Below are positions 52,012 to 61,045 of a DNA stretch of 64,000 bases, piece after piece. A program made the translations under genes and the position numbers. Each line of letters opens with the position of its first letter. Position 1 is the stretch's first letter. The DNA lies in NCBI GenBank assembly GCA_963728975.1, contig CAVSMF010000004.1, positions 62,001-126,000 on the forward strand, given 5' to 3'. The stretch comes from DATFCK01 sp963728975. Lineage in GTDB: Bacteria > Verrucomicrobiota > Verrucomicrobiia > Chthoniobacterales > UBA10450. Below the pieces are notes generated by a model. It ran no database searches and had not been told where the DNA came from. It worked only from the letters and a program-made list of their open reading frames with translations.

Positions 52012-52560
52012 TTAGGGCTTGGCGTACCCGATCACTCCGCAGGCTACTCTTCCTCCGGCGTTGCCGGTCGGCTGCGATTTCAAATCGTCAGCCTTTTCAT
52101 GGACGATCACCGCATGGCCAATCACCGATTTCTCGCCCTTTAACGCCATATGGTGATCGACATAATCCAGGGTTGCGGTTCCTGAACTGTTCGCATCCAC
52201 GTTACCCATATCTCCAACGTGGCGATGTTGCGCGTCCGGTGCCCCATGCTGCTCGTGGGTTGGATTGAAGTGACCTCCGGCTGAGGTTCCGTCTGCCGCG
52301 GTGCAATCCCCAAACTCGTGCACGTGAAAACCGTGTTTGCCCGGAGTGAGGCCGGTGATGTTCGCCTGAACGCGAACGCCATCGGGCACCTTGGTGAATG
52401 TCACTGTGCCGGTAACGTGATTGCCTTTGGTCGGATGAAGCACCGCGACGGCCTTGGACGCTTTTGGGGATTGTTGGGTTGATTCCTGGGCGACCATGGT
52501 GGCGCCAACCAGACCGAAAAGGGCAAACGCCACAGCCCAACTCCGATATTTCATTGTCAT
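52012..52560 (-). CDS. sodC: Exported Cu/Zn superoxide dismutase
   Basis: 182 residues from the ATG at 52560 (one more ATG five codons upstream; MKYRS at 52554 also possible). A signal peptide ends near VAQ. Copper ligands HVHEFGDC, zinc/copper bridging segment GGHFNPTHEQHG, zinc ligands HRHVGDMGN, later copper histidine GHAVIVHEKADD, and the disulphide cysteines (FGDC and RVACGV) are all visible. It removes superoxide in the periplasm. With the exported peroxiredoxin at 32676 it forms part of an envelope antioxidant set, though they are 20 kb apart. It converges on the TPR gene. Confidence 0.92.
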   Translation of the reverse strand: MTMKYRSWAVAFALFGLVGATMVAQESTQQSPKASKAVAVLHPTKGNHVTGTVTFTKVPDGVRVQANITGLTPGKHGFHVHEFGDCTAADGTSAGGHFNPTHEQHGAPDAQHRHVGDMGNVDANSSGTATLDYVDHHMALKGEKSVIGHAVIVHEKADDLKSQPTGNAGGRVACGVIGYAKP

Positions 52561-52790
52561 ATGAACTCGATTCATAATGATTTCGTTTTGGGGTTGCCCT
52601 GTAGTTTTACATTTTTTTGGCTTTCCGCCAGTTCCAAGGGCATTTTCGCCTTCGATCCGGAGTACTTGAAGGATCCCGTTTGCGCTCCTGTCGCTTTTAA
52701 CAAAGATCCGCGCGGGCTTTAATCCAATCCAATCCGCCCCGCATGTTCGAAAGATTATCGTGGGGGCCGCACGTTCGCGGGCATAAGGAA

Positions 52791-53165
52791 ATGAAAGAAG
52801 TCGGAAAAAGAATTTGGGCTATTGCAGAAGGATATATTCCCGGCAAAAGCACGGGGCCGGCGCCGGAAATGACGAGTCACGAAGCGTGTTGCATTCTCAA
52901 CCCGTCCGGGAACGAAGCAAAAGTCTCGATCACGGTTTTTTTTGAGGATCGGGGGCCGGCCGGCCCGTTTCGGTTCAATATCGCGGGGGAACGAACCAGG
53001 CACCTGCGGTTTAACGAGTTTAAGGATCCGGAGAAGATTCCGTGCGACACGCCTTACTCGAGCCTGATCGAATCGAACGTGCCGATTGTTGTGCAGCACA
53101 CCCGGCTTGATTCGCGGCAGCCGGCCAATGCGTTGCTTAGCACCATTGCTTTTCCATGCGAATAG
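52791..53165 (+). CDS. Sensory rhodopsin transducer homologue (ASRT family)
   Basis: 124 residues from the ATG at 52791, matching the ~125-residue length of the Anabaena sensory rhodopsin transducer; an upstream ATG at 52743 adds 16 non-family residues. Family features: WAIAEGYIPG, GPAPEMTSHEACCILN, VSITVFFEDRGPAGPFRF, RTRHLRFNEF, DPEKIPCDTPYSSLIESNVPIVVQHTRLDSRQPANALLSTIAF. ASRT is a soluble tetramer that binds sensory rhodopsin and has been proposed to bind DNA. No rhodopsin gene is present in this window, and many ASRT homologues lie in rhodopsin-free genomes near carbohydrate genes. The role is unclear; a TPP enzyme follows within 40 bp. Confidence 0.9.
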   Translation: MKEVGKRIWAIAEGYIPGKSTGPAPEMTSHEACCILNPSGNEAKVSITVFFEDRGPAGPFRFNIAGERTRHLRFNEFKDPEKIPCDTPYSSLIESNVPIVVQHTRLDSRQPANALLSTIAFPCE

Positions 53166-53202
53166 GCCTGATCAATCGACAACTTTCAACCATCCAGTTC
53201 TT

Positions 53203-54993
53203 ATGACCGAAACGACCAGCGACTTTCTGCTTAAGCGAATCAATCAATGGGGACTCAAACGCATCTATGGATTTCCGGGCGACGGCATTAATGGAATTAT
53301 CGGGGCAATCGACCGGGCCGGTGACGCCATCGATTATGTCGAGGTCCGGCACGAAGAGATGGCGGCGTTCATGGCGTGCGCCCACTACAAATTCACGGGG
53401 GAAGTAGGGATTTGCCTGGCGACATCGGGTCCGGGCGCGATTCATCTTTTGAACGGGCTTTATGACGCCAAGATGGATCATGCCGGAGTGGTGGCGATTG
53501 TGGGTCAGCAGGCGCGAGCGGCCCTGGGCGGCGATTACCAGCAGGAAGTCGATCTCATCACCCTGTTCAAAGATGTCGCCCACCAATATGTCCATATGGC
53601 GTCGACTCCGGTCCAAATCCGCCATTTGATCGATCGCGCCATTCGGATCGCCAAGGCTGAGCGCACTGTGACCTGCATCATTATTCCGAATGATGTCCAG
53701 GAAATGCCCGCGGTGGAAAAGCCGCCGCGTAAACATGGGACCATTCACTCGGGAGTCGGCTACATGGCTCCGCACGTGGTGCCGAAGAAAAAAGATCTGC
53801 AAAAGGCCGCGGACGTTTTGAACGCCGGACAAAAGGTGGCGATCCTGGCCGGGGCCGGGGCGCTCGGAGCCACCGATGAAATTATCGAGACGGCGGAGAT
53901 TCTCGGAGCCGGGGTCGCCAAAGCCTTGTTAGGCAAAGCAGCTATTCCGGACGATCTTCCGTTCTGCACCGGACCGATTGGGCTGCTCGGCTCCAAGCCG
54001 AGCTGGGACATGATGACCGAATGCGACACCCTTCTAATCGTCGGCTCGAGTTTTCCCTATTCCGAGTTCCTTCCCAAGGAAGGTCAGGCTCGCGGCGTCC
54101 AGATCGACATCGATCCGAAAATGCTGAGCATTCGGTATCCGACCGAAATCAACCTGGTGGGCGACAGCGCGGAAACCTTGCAGGCGCTCATTCCCATGCT
54201 GGATCGAAAGCAGGACCGGTCCTGGCGGAACAAACTGGAAGGGGCAATCAAAGAGTGGTGGAAGGTGCTGGAAGCCCGGGCCATGAACGAGGCCGATCCC
54301 ATCAATCCGCAGCGCGTATTCTGGGAATTGTCGCCGCGTCTGCCCGATAATTGCATTCTCTCCTCCGATTCCGGTTCTTCGGCGAATTGGTTTGCTCGCG
54401 ATCTGAAGGTCCGGCGCGGAATGATGGCATCCCTCTCCGGCAACCTGGCGACGATGGGTCCGGGCGTTCCCTATTCGGTCGCGGCCAAGTTTGCCTGGCC
54501 CGACCGGCCGGTGATCGCGCTGGTGGGCGACGGCGCCATGTTGATGAACGGAATCAACTGCCTGATAACGATCGCTCATTATTGGAAAGAGTGGAGCGAT
54601 CCGCGACTCATTGTCATGGTCTTGGCCAACCGCGATCTAAACCAGGTGACGTGGGAGCAACGGGTGATGGCGGGCGATCCGAAATTTCCCGCTTCCCAGG
54701 TCGTTCCCAATTTTGCCTTTTCTCGTTATGCCGAGTTGCTTGGGCTCCGCGGTATCCGGGTTGAAACGCCCGACCAAATAGGACCGGCGTGGGACCAGGC
54801 GCTTTCCTCCGACCGGCCGGTCGTCTATGAAGCCCTAACCGACCCGGAAGTGCCTACTCTGCCTCCCCATATCACTTTCGAGCAGGCCAAACATTTCATG
54901 GAATCGATGGCCAAGGGCGATCCGCACCTCGGCCATATCATCAAGGAAACGTTTAAAGATGCGGTCGAAGGAATATTGCCGCACAAAAGCTGA
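53203..54993 (+). CDS. Thiamine-pyrophosphate-dependent enzyme (pyruvate oxidase/acetolactate-synthase-like)
   Basis: 596 residues from ATG 53203. The N-terminal PYR domain has the catalytic glutamate in VEVRHEEMAAFMA (about residue 51), GVCLATSGPGAIHLLNGLYDAKMDHA, and the FAD-type central domain (VGVQIDIDP analogue: RGVQIDIDPKML). The C-terminal TPP-binding motif is ALVGDGAMLMNGINCLIT (about residue 445), with N residues of the metal site in VLANRDLNQVTWE. It is closest to the 'thiamine pyrophosphate-requiring protein' group with PoxB-like context rather than biosynthetic IlvB; there is no ilvN. The reaction is probably decarboxylation of pyruvate or another 2-oxo acid. The next gene, an enolase-superfamily enzyme, starts 24 bp later, so they may share a carbohydrate-acid pathway. 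Confidence 0.82.
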   Translation: MTETTSDFLLKRINQWGLKRIYGFPGDGINGIIGAIDRAGDAIDYVEVRHEEMAAFMACAHYKFTGEVGICLATSGPGAIHLLNGLYDAKMDHAGVVAIVGQQARAALGGDYQQEVDLITLFKDVAHQYVHMASTPVQIRHLIDRAIRIAKAERTVTCIIIPNDVQEMPAVEKPPRKHGTIHSGVGYMAPHVVPKKKDLQKAADVLNAGQKVAILAGAGALGATDEIIETAEILGAGVAKALLGKAAIPDDLPFCTGPIGLLGSKPSWDMMTECDTLLIVGSSFPYSEFLPKEGQARGVQIDIDPKMLSIRYPTEINLVGDSAETLQALIPMLDRKQDRSWRNKLEGAIKEWWKVLEARAMNEADPINPQRVFWELSPRLPDNCILSSDSGSSANWFARDLKVRRGMMASLSGNLATMGPGVPYSVAAKFAWPDRPVIALVGDGAMLMNGINCLITIAHYWKEWSDPRLIVMVLANRDLNQVTWEQRVMAGDPKFPASQVVPNFAFSRYAELLGLRGIRVETPDQIGPAWDQALSSDRPVVYEALTDPEVPTLPPHITFEQAKHFMESMAKGDPHLGHIIKETFKDAVEGILPHKS

Positions 54994-55017
54994 CCGGCTG
55001 CATGCGCTCTCATCTCA

Positions 55018-56121
55018 ATGAACCCTCGCCCTCCTGCCGCCCGGATCGACGACCTCAAGGTTTCGGCCTTCAAAATTCCGACTGATGCGCCGGAATCGGA
55101 TGGAACTTACGAATGGGACAGCACCACGATTGTGATCGTGGAAATCTCCGCGGCCGGCCAACAATCGTTAGGCTACACCTATGCCGATGAAGCCACCGCC
55201 AAACTCATCGCTTCCAAGCTAAAGAAGCTGGTGGTCGGCCAGGACGCCCTCTCGATTAGCCGCCTCTGGAACGCCCTGGTCCATTCCATCCGCAATCTCG
55301 GCCGGCCGGGCATTTGCTCGATGGCCATTTCCGCCATCGACACCGCCCTGTGGGATTTGAAAGCCCGATTGCTGGGATTGCCGCTTGTTACTTTGTTAGG
55401 CCAGGCTCGTGAGTGCATGCCCCTTTATGGCAGCGGCGGGTTCACTTCCTATTCCAACGAAAAATTGCAGGAGCAGCTCGCCGGCTGGGTGAACCGGGGA
55501 ATTCCCCGGGTCAAAATGAAAGTGGGCCGCGATCCCCTGGCGGATCCGAAACGAGTTGCCGCGGCCCGGGAGGCCATCGGAAACAAAGCTGATCTCTTCG
55601 TGGACGCCAACGGCGGTTACACCCGTAAACAGGCGCTCGAACTGGCCGGAAAGTTCGCCGAGTTCGATGTCTCCTGGTTTGAGGAACCCGTTTCTTCCGA
55701 CGATCTCGACGGCCTTCACCTCATCCGGGACCAGGGACCGTCAGGAATGAACATCGCCGCCGGAGAGTATGGTTACGATATCGGTTACTTCGAACGAATG
55801 CTCGCGGCCGAGGCGGTGGATGTTTTGCAGGCGGACGCGACCCGCTGTTGCGGCTACACCGGATTCTTTCAGGCCGCCGCTCTCGCTGAAGCGCATCATG
55901 TCCCGCTCTCGGCCCATTGCGCTCCGGCTCTGCATCTCGCTCCCGGATGCGCCGCCCGCTCCTTTTTGCATGCGGAATACTTTCATGACCATGTTCGGAT
56001 CGAGCAGATGCTTTTTGAAGGGACACGGTCGCCGGACGGCGGCGCTCTCTATCCCGATCTCTCCCGGCCCGGTAACGGTTTGGAATTCAAACGGCAGGAT
56101 GCGGAAGAGTTCGCTCTGTGA
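55018..56121 (+). CDS. Mandelate-racemase/muconate-lactonising enzyme family (enolase superfamily)
   Basis: 367 residues. The catalytic base pair is K166-x-K168 in RVKMKVGRD. Metal ligands: D196 (VDANGG), E222 (FEEP) and E250 (AAGEYGY). The second base region is H300 (LSAHCAP), with D273 in VLQADATRC. All catalytic residues of the mandelate-racemase subgroup are therefore present. Substrates in this group are usually sugar acids, dehydrated to 2-keto-3-deoxy acids, or amino-acid epimers. With the neighbouring FAD/Fe-S dehydrogenase and the TPP enzyme, acid-sugar or hydroxy-acid breakdown is a reasonable inference, but the sugar is unknown. Confidence 0.87.
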   Translation: MNPRPPAARIDDLKVSAFKIPTDAPESDGTYEWDSTTIVIVEISAAGQQSLGYTYADEATAKLIASKLKKLVVGQDALSISRLWNALVHSIRNLGRPGICSMAISAIDTALWDLKARLLGLPLVTLLGQARECMPLYGSGGFTSYSNEKLQEQLAGWVNRGIPRVKMKVGRDPLADPKRVAAAREAIGNKADLFVDANGGYTRKQALELAGKFAEFDVSWFEEPVSSDDLDGLHLIRDQGPSGMNIAAGEYGYDIGYFERMLAAEAVDVLQADATRCCGYTGFFQAAALAEAHHVPLSAHCAPALHLAPGCAARSFLHAEYFHDHVRIEQMLFEGTRSPDGGALYPDLSRPGNGLEFKRQDAEEFAL

Positions 56122-56197
56122 TTTATGACTAAAGTACCTCCAGGAAAATGTCAGTCAGCCGCCTCCCGGCGCAGCGCATCTGACTCGCACCCAACGC

Positions 56198-59100
56198 TTG
56201 ACCCTGCCGGAACGGTTACGCGCCGAAATTAATGGAGAAGTCCGTTTTGACGACGGCAGCCGGGCCCTCTACGCCACGGACGGCTCGAACTATCGCCAGA
56301 CACCAATCGGCGTAGTTTTGCCGCGCTCGGTGAACGATGTCATCGCGACGATTGCGGCGGCCCGCTACTACGGCGCCCCCATTACCAGCCGGGGCTGCGG
56401 GACAAGTCTGGCCGGTCAATGCTGCAACACCGCCATCATCATCGATATGTCGAAGTATCTGAACCAGGTGCTCGATATCGATGTGGAACGAAAGCTCGGC
56501 CGCGTCCAGCCCGGCACGATCCTGGACGATCTTCGCCATGCCGCGGAAAAATATCACCTGACCTTCGGACCGGATCCCGCCACCCATAACCATTGCACGT
56601 TAGGCGGAATGATCGGCAACAATTCCTGCGGCATTCATTCAGTCATGGCCGCCTTTGCTGGGACTGGCGCCCGCACCGCGGATAACGTTCACGAGCTGGA
56701 AATCCTGACTTACGACGGCGAACGGATGCGGGTCGGACCGACGACCGAACAAGAACTGGAGAATATCGTCAGCCAGGGCGGGAGACGGGGCGAAATTTAC
56801 CGGCGGCTTCGGGAATTACGCGACAAGTATGCGCCGGCGATCCGGCAAAAATTTCCCGATATCCCCCGGCGAGTTTCCGGTTACAACCTGCCTGAATTAT
56901 TGCCGGAGAAGGGCTTTAACGTCGCTCGCGCGCTGGTCGGCACGGAAGGCACGTGCGTTACGGTCCTGGAAGCAACCCTCCATCTCATTCCCAATCCCAA
57001 AGCGCGCAGCTTGCTCGTGCTCGGTTATCCGGACGTTTACAGCGCCGGCGACCACGCCCCGGAAATCCTCCAGCACAAACCGATCGGGCTGGAAGGAATC
57101 GATCACAAGCTAATCAGCTATATGAAAAAGACCGGCATGCACCCCGAGGACATTCAGCTTCTTCCCGAGGGCAAGGGATTTCTCCTGGTCGAATTTGGCG
57201 GGAACTCGAAGGCGGATGCCGATGCCAAGGCCCACGAAGTGATGGCGGCTTTGGGGAAGAACGGCAATCCCCCTAACATGAAGCTTTATGATGATCAATG
57301 GGAGGAATCGAAAGTCTGGGAGGTCCGGGAATCGGGGCTCGGAGCCACCGCTTTTGTCCCAGGGTTGGACGACACCTGGCCCGGCTGGGAGGATTCGGCG
57401 GTGCCGCCGGACAAGGTCGGTCCCTATTTGCGCGATCTTCGGAAGCTTTTTCAGAAATACAATTACGATGCCTCCCTTTACGGACATTTCGGGCAGGGCT
57501 GTATCCACTGCCGAATTCCGTTCGATCTTTACACCGCCAAGGGAATCGAGACCTATCGCTCCTTCGTCGAGGAAGCGTCCGATCTGGTCTTGAGCTACGG
57601 GGGATCCCTCTCGGGCGAGCACGGCGACGGCCAGGCCCGCGCGGAATTGCTTCCCAAAATGTACGGACCGGAAATCATGGAGGCGTTCCGCGAATTCAAA
57701 TCGATCTGGGATCCGGAATGGAAAATGAATCCCGGAAAAGTGATCGGCGCCTATCCGATCACGGCGAACCTGCGAGTAGGCAGCGATTACAATCCGTGGG
57801 AGCCGACAACCTACTTTTCCTATCCGTCAGACAAAGGCAACTTCGCCCGGGCCGCCCTCCGCTGCGTGGGGGTCGGAAAATGCCGGCGGTTGGAAGGCGG
57901 CACCATGTGTCCGAGTTTCATGGTTACGCGCGAGGAGAAAGACACGACCCGGGGCCGGGCGCATCTCCTTTTCGAAATGTTACGCGGAGAAGTGATCGGC
58001 AAAAACGGCTGGAGAGACGAAACGGTCAAGGACGCGCTCGACCTCTGTCTCGCCTGCAAGGGATGCAAGGGGGATTGCCCGGTCAACGTGGATATGGCCA
58101 CCTACAAGGCCGAATTTCTGGCTCATTATTATAAGGGGCGTTTGCGCCCGATCCATGCCTACGCCTTCGGCCTCATCCATGTCTGGGCCCGCCTCGCTCA
58201 GCTAGCCCCCACTCTGGTCAACTTCATCAATCGCGCGCCGCTCATTAGTAATCTGGCTAAGGCGTTTATTGGCGTCGCTCAACCGCGCACGATGCCCGGT
58301 TTTGCCGGAGAATCGTTCAAAAGCTGGTTCGAACGGCGACCGGTCCACAACCAGGGCAAGCCGCGGGTCATTCTCTGGCCGGATACGTTCAACAACTACT
58401 TTCATCCCGCGGTGGGAAAGGCCGCGGTGGAAGTGTTGGAGAGCGCCGGATTTCGGGTGGTGTTACCGAAGCGCGATCTCTGCTGCGGCCGGCCGCTTTA
58501 TGACTACGGAATGCTTGGCACCGCCCGGCGCTGGCTTCTGCAGATCCTTCATTCGTTAGCCGACGACATCGAAGCAGGCGTCCCGATTGTCGGTCTGGAA
58601 CCCAGCTGCACTGCCGTCTTCCGCGACGAAGCCTACGAGCTCTTTCCTCAGAACGAGAATGCTCGGCGATTGAAGCAACAAACCTTCACTCTGGCCGAGT
58701 TTCTGGAGAAACACGCCCCGGACTATCGCGTGCCGAAATTGGAACGAACGGCGGTTGTGCACGGCCATTGCCATCACAAGGCCGTCATGAAGATGCAGGC
58801 GGAGGAAAAAATTCTGAAGAAAATGGGAATCGATTACCATCTGCTCGATTCCGGTTGTTGCGGCATGGCCGGCGCATTCGGATTTGAAGCGGATCATTAC
58901 GACGTTTCAATCGCCTGCGGCGAACGAGTCCTTTTGCCGGCCGTTCGCAATGCGGGCAAGGACACTCTGATCGTCGCCGACGGCTTCAGTTGTCGCGAAC
59001 AGGTTCGGCAATGCACCGATCGCGTGCCGCTTCACCTCGCTGAAGTAATGAGGATGGCTATTGACCACGGTCCGAAGGGAGTGGCTGGAAGCTACCCGGA

Positions 59101-59224
59101 ACGGCAATTCATCCAGCCCGAACCGCCCACGACTTCGCCGATAAAAGCAGCCGCGCTGGCGGCGGGACTGGGCGCGCTCGGCCTGGCCGCGCTCTACTGG
59201 GTGACCCGGAAACGAGATCGGTAA
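56198..59224 (+). CDS. Fused FAD-linked hydroxy-acid dehydrogenase and Fe-S/CCG-domain protein with C-terminal TM anchor
   Basis: 1008 residues from a TTG. The FAD PCMH-type binding domain (about 35-265) holds RGCGTSLAGQCCN and GGMIGNNSCGIHS. An FAD-oxidase C-terminal domain follows at about 290-545, including GEHGDGQARAELLPKMYG. A ferredoxin-like pair of 4Fe-4S sites follows (CRRLEGGTMCPSF, CLACKGCKGDCPVNVDM), then two CCG domains (DLCCGRPLYDYG, DSGCCGMAGAFG). The last 30 residues form a TM helix (about 982-1003) with a basic tail. The order FAD-FeS-CCG matches D-lactate or glycolate dehydrogenases (Dld/GlcD-GlcF fusions). It probably oxidises D-lactate or a related 2-hydroxy acid and passes electrons to membrane quinone. 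Confidence 0.87.
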   Translation: MTLPERLRAEINGEVRFDDGSRALYATDGSNYRQTPIGVVLPRSVNDVIATIAAARYYGAPITSRGCGTSLAGQCCNTAIIIDMSKYLNQVLDIDVERKLGRVQPGTILDDLRHAAEKYHLTFGPDPATHNHCTLGGMIGNNSCGIHSVMAAFAGTGARTADNVHELEILTYDGERMRVGPTTEQELENIVSQGGRRGEIYRRLRELRDKYAPAIRQKFPDIPRRVSGYNLPELLPEKGFNVARALVGTEGTCVTVLEATLHLIPNPKARSLLVLGYPDVYSAGDHAPEILQHKPIGLEGIDHKLISYMKKTGMHPEDIQLLPEGKGFLLVEFGGNSKADADAKAHEVMAALGKNGNPPNMKLYDDQWEESKVWEVRESGLGATAFVPGLDDTWPGWEDSAVPPDKVGPYLRDLRKLFQKYNYDASLYGHFGQGCIHCRIPFDLYTAKGIETYRSFVEEASDLVLSYGGSLSGEHGDGQARAELLPKMYGPEIMEAFREFKSIWDPEWKMNPGKVIGAYPITANLRVGSDYNPWEPTTYFSYPSDKGNFARAALRCVGVGKCRRLEGGTMCPSFMVTREEKDTTRGRAHLLFEMLRGEVIGKNGWRDETVKDALDLCLACKGCKGDCPVNVDMATYKAEFLAHYYKGRLRPIHAYAFGLIHVWARLAQLAPTLVNFINRAPLISNLAKAFIGVAQPRTMPGFAGESFKSWFERRPVHNQGKPRVILWPDTFNNYFHPAVGKAAVEVLESAGFRVVLPKRDLCCGRPLYDYGMLGTARRWLLQILHSLADDIEAGVPIVGLEPSCTAVFRDEAYELFPQNENARRLKQQTFTLAEFLEKHAPDYRVPKLERTAVVHGHCHHKAVMKMQAEEKILKKMGIDYHLLDSGCCGMAGAFGFEADHYDVSIACGERVLLPAVRNAGKDTLIVADGFSCREQVRQCTDRVPLHLAEVMRMAIDHGPKGVAGSYPERQFIQPEPPTTSPIKAAALAAGLGALGLAALYWVTRKRDR

Positions 59225-59511
59225 TCCTCACTGGATTTATTTCATCCACAGATTTCGCAGATTCACGCAGATTTTTGTTGAGGAGGGCGGAAACCAGGAG
59301 ATTTATTTCTGAGGAAAGCAGGAACGCAGGAAAAGCGGTTTTAGATTGGTGATTGGTGCTTCCCTGGTGCTTGGTCCTTGGTGCTTGGTCCTTGGTGCTT
59401 GGTCCTTGGTGCTTGGTGCCTTGGTGCTTGGTCCTTGGTCCTTTCAAACCCTCTCGCCGCCCGGAGGCGCCTCCCACAATGTCCTCGACTGGCTTCCAGA
59501 TTTAATCTCGC
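59225..59511. other. Convergent intergenic region with a simple-sequence repeat
   Basis: 287 bp between the dehydrogenase (plus) and Hsp20 lipoprotein (minus) genes. It contains the TTGGTGC/TTGGTCC repeat listed separately. There is no terminator with a T-run. Confidence 0.5.
59346..59444. repeat. TTGGTGC/TTGGTCC simple-sequence repeat
   Basis: About 100 bp of variably spaced heptamers TTGGTGC and TTGGTCC, mostly alternating as a 14-bp unit (CTTGGTGCTTGGTC). It is intergenic. Slippage-prone, so copy number probably varies. Confidence 0.85.
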
Positions 59512-60579
59512 TCAGGCTTTGGGCAGAGTAACCACTACCGTGGAGCCTTTGCGTCCGACCTTCATTTCGCTCTCCTTCACCGGGCCCGGCAAAGTGATCA
59601 TTTCCTCGTAACGCCCTTTCTCCATGCTTTCGATGGTTCCCGGACTCGGGCTCGCCATCGTGTTGCTCTTTTGTTCCCGGGCAACCAGATGGAGCTGGCC
59701 GTTCTCAAAGTTCACTTGCACGTCCGACATCTTTGTGTCGGGAAGGGTAAAGTGAACCACATAATTGTTGTCTTGATCCTCGATGTTCATCGTCGATCCG
59801 AGCCGAAGCGTGCTCGTTCCGTTGAGGAGGTCGTTAGGAAACGCGTTTTTGAACACCTGATCCATCTGCGTTTCCATGCGTTCCATCTCATTCGCCAATC
59901 TCTCGTCCCAGGTCGCGGGGCTCGTCTCCGGACCGGCTCCCGGCGCTTCCGGCTCCATCGGACTAACCGCCGGTGACGCCGCTGCCACCGCCGCATTCGC
60001 CTTGGGAATGGTGATCACCACCAGGTTTTGTTTTCGGTCGATCTTCATTTGGTCCGCTTTGATCGGTTGAGGCAGGCTGATGATTTGATCGTACCGCTGC
60101 GTCCCCGTTGCGCCGCCGGCTTTCTGCGCGGTTTGCATGGTCACATGTAAATCGCCGTTCTCCACCTTTGCCTTCAGATTCGATGTATCCCCGTTCGGCA
60201 CATACACGCGGGCGACATACTTATCCTTCTGTTCCCGCAAATCCACCGAGCTGGCCAGGCGCGATCGGCCGAACAAATCGCCGAAATCGTGAAAACTGCC
60301 GGCGAAGAGAGTGTCCATTTGCGATTCCAGATCGCGCAGCCGCATGTTTATGTCGGCAAAAGGCGAGCCAGTTGGCAGAGGGCTGATCGTTGGCACCGCG
60401 AGCGGGCTACTCGATTCCACCGGTGTCGGACTTGGCACTACGGTCGCCGTGGGACTCGGAGTTGGTGTCGGGGTTTCTTTTCCGCTGCTCGATTGATCGT
60501 CAGAACACGCACTGAGCATTGGGAATGCGATAGCGAGGCTGAACACGCCTAATTGAATCCAAAAATTTTGAGTTTTCAT
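59512..60579 (-). CDS. Lipoprotein with two Hsp20/alpha-crystallin domains
   Basis: 355 residues. A lipoprotein signal peptide has lipobox LSAC (cysteine about residue 25). A Thr/Pro/Ser-rich linker follows (about 35-75). Then come two similar domains. Domain 1 (about 80-200): LRDLESQMDTLF, SRLASSVDLREQKDKYVARVYVP, ENGDLHVTMQT, PIKADQMKI, NLVVITIPKA. Domain 2 (about 230-355): MERMETQMDQVFKNAF, RLGSTMNIEDQDNNYVVHFTLP, ENGQLHLVAREQ, PVKESEMKV, TVVVTLPKA. The I-x-I-P-K and L-P-K-A endings are those of small heat-shock proteins. Ordinary Hsp20s are cytoplasmic single-domain oligomers, so an exported, duplicated, lipid-anchored version is unusual. An envelope holdase chaperone is inferred. Confidence 0.85.
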   Translation of the reverse strand: MKTQNFWIQLGVFSLAIAFPMLSACSDDQSSSGKETPTPTPSPTATVVPSPTPVESSSPLAVPTISPLPTGSPFADINMRLRDLESQMDTLFAGSFHDFGDLFGRSRLASSVDLREQKDKYVARVYVPNGDTSNLKAKVENGDLHVTMQTAQKAGGATGTQRYDQIISLPQPIKADQMKIDRKQNLVVITIPKANAAVAAASPAVSPMEPEAPGAGPETSPATWDERLANEMERMETQMDQVFKNAFPNDLLNGTSTLRLGSTMNIEDQDNNYVVHFTLPDTKMSDVQVNFENGQLHLVAREQKSNTMASPSPGTIESMEKGRYEEMITLPGPVKESEMKVGRKGSTVVVTLPKA

Positions 60580-61045
60580 AACTTCCGGTAGCGATGCACC
60601 GGATCGTCACGCCATCGCAGGATCCGCCGGAGTGAACTCAAAAAATCCCTGATAACGCCCGACCGGCGACATCAGATTTTCATGCCTCCGGCAAGGGAGA
60701 AATCCCTCTGTAATTTCGACCATTCGCAGAACAAACTGTTCAAAATTTGGCCAACTCCCTTCGCCGGAAAATTCGGCAAGGCCGGCGTTTGCGCAGAATT
60801 AGGCAATCCTCCGGGTATCGCAGAAGCGTAACTACCTTAGCAGCTTGTCATGCATCGGCTCTCCCATCTTCAAGTTCGCGCTTCTATCGGTTTCGGCAGG
60901 ACCTGTCTGGTCGGGCGACGACCGACAAAACATTCCTATTTCTTCCTCGCATCAGGTTTCCAGAAGAGAAACGGGCCCGGATGTTCGGGTCTAGCTGGCG
61001 GAGATTCGCCACTGTGAACAGCATCGAGCGACACTGACAGGTGGA
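60580..61045. other. Divergent intergenic region upstream of the complex III operon
   Basis: 466 bp between the Hsp20 lipoprotein (minus) and actA (plus), hence presumably the promoters of both. No structured RNA, repeat or recognisable operator was seen. Confidence 0.4.
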
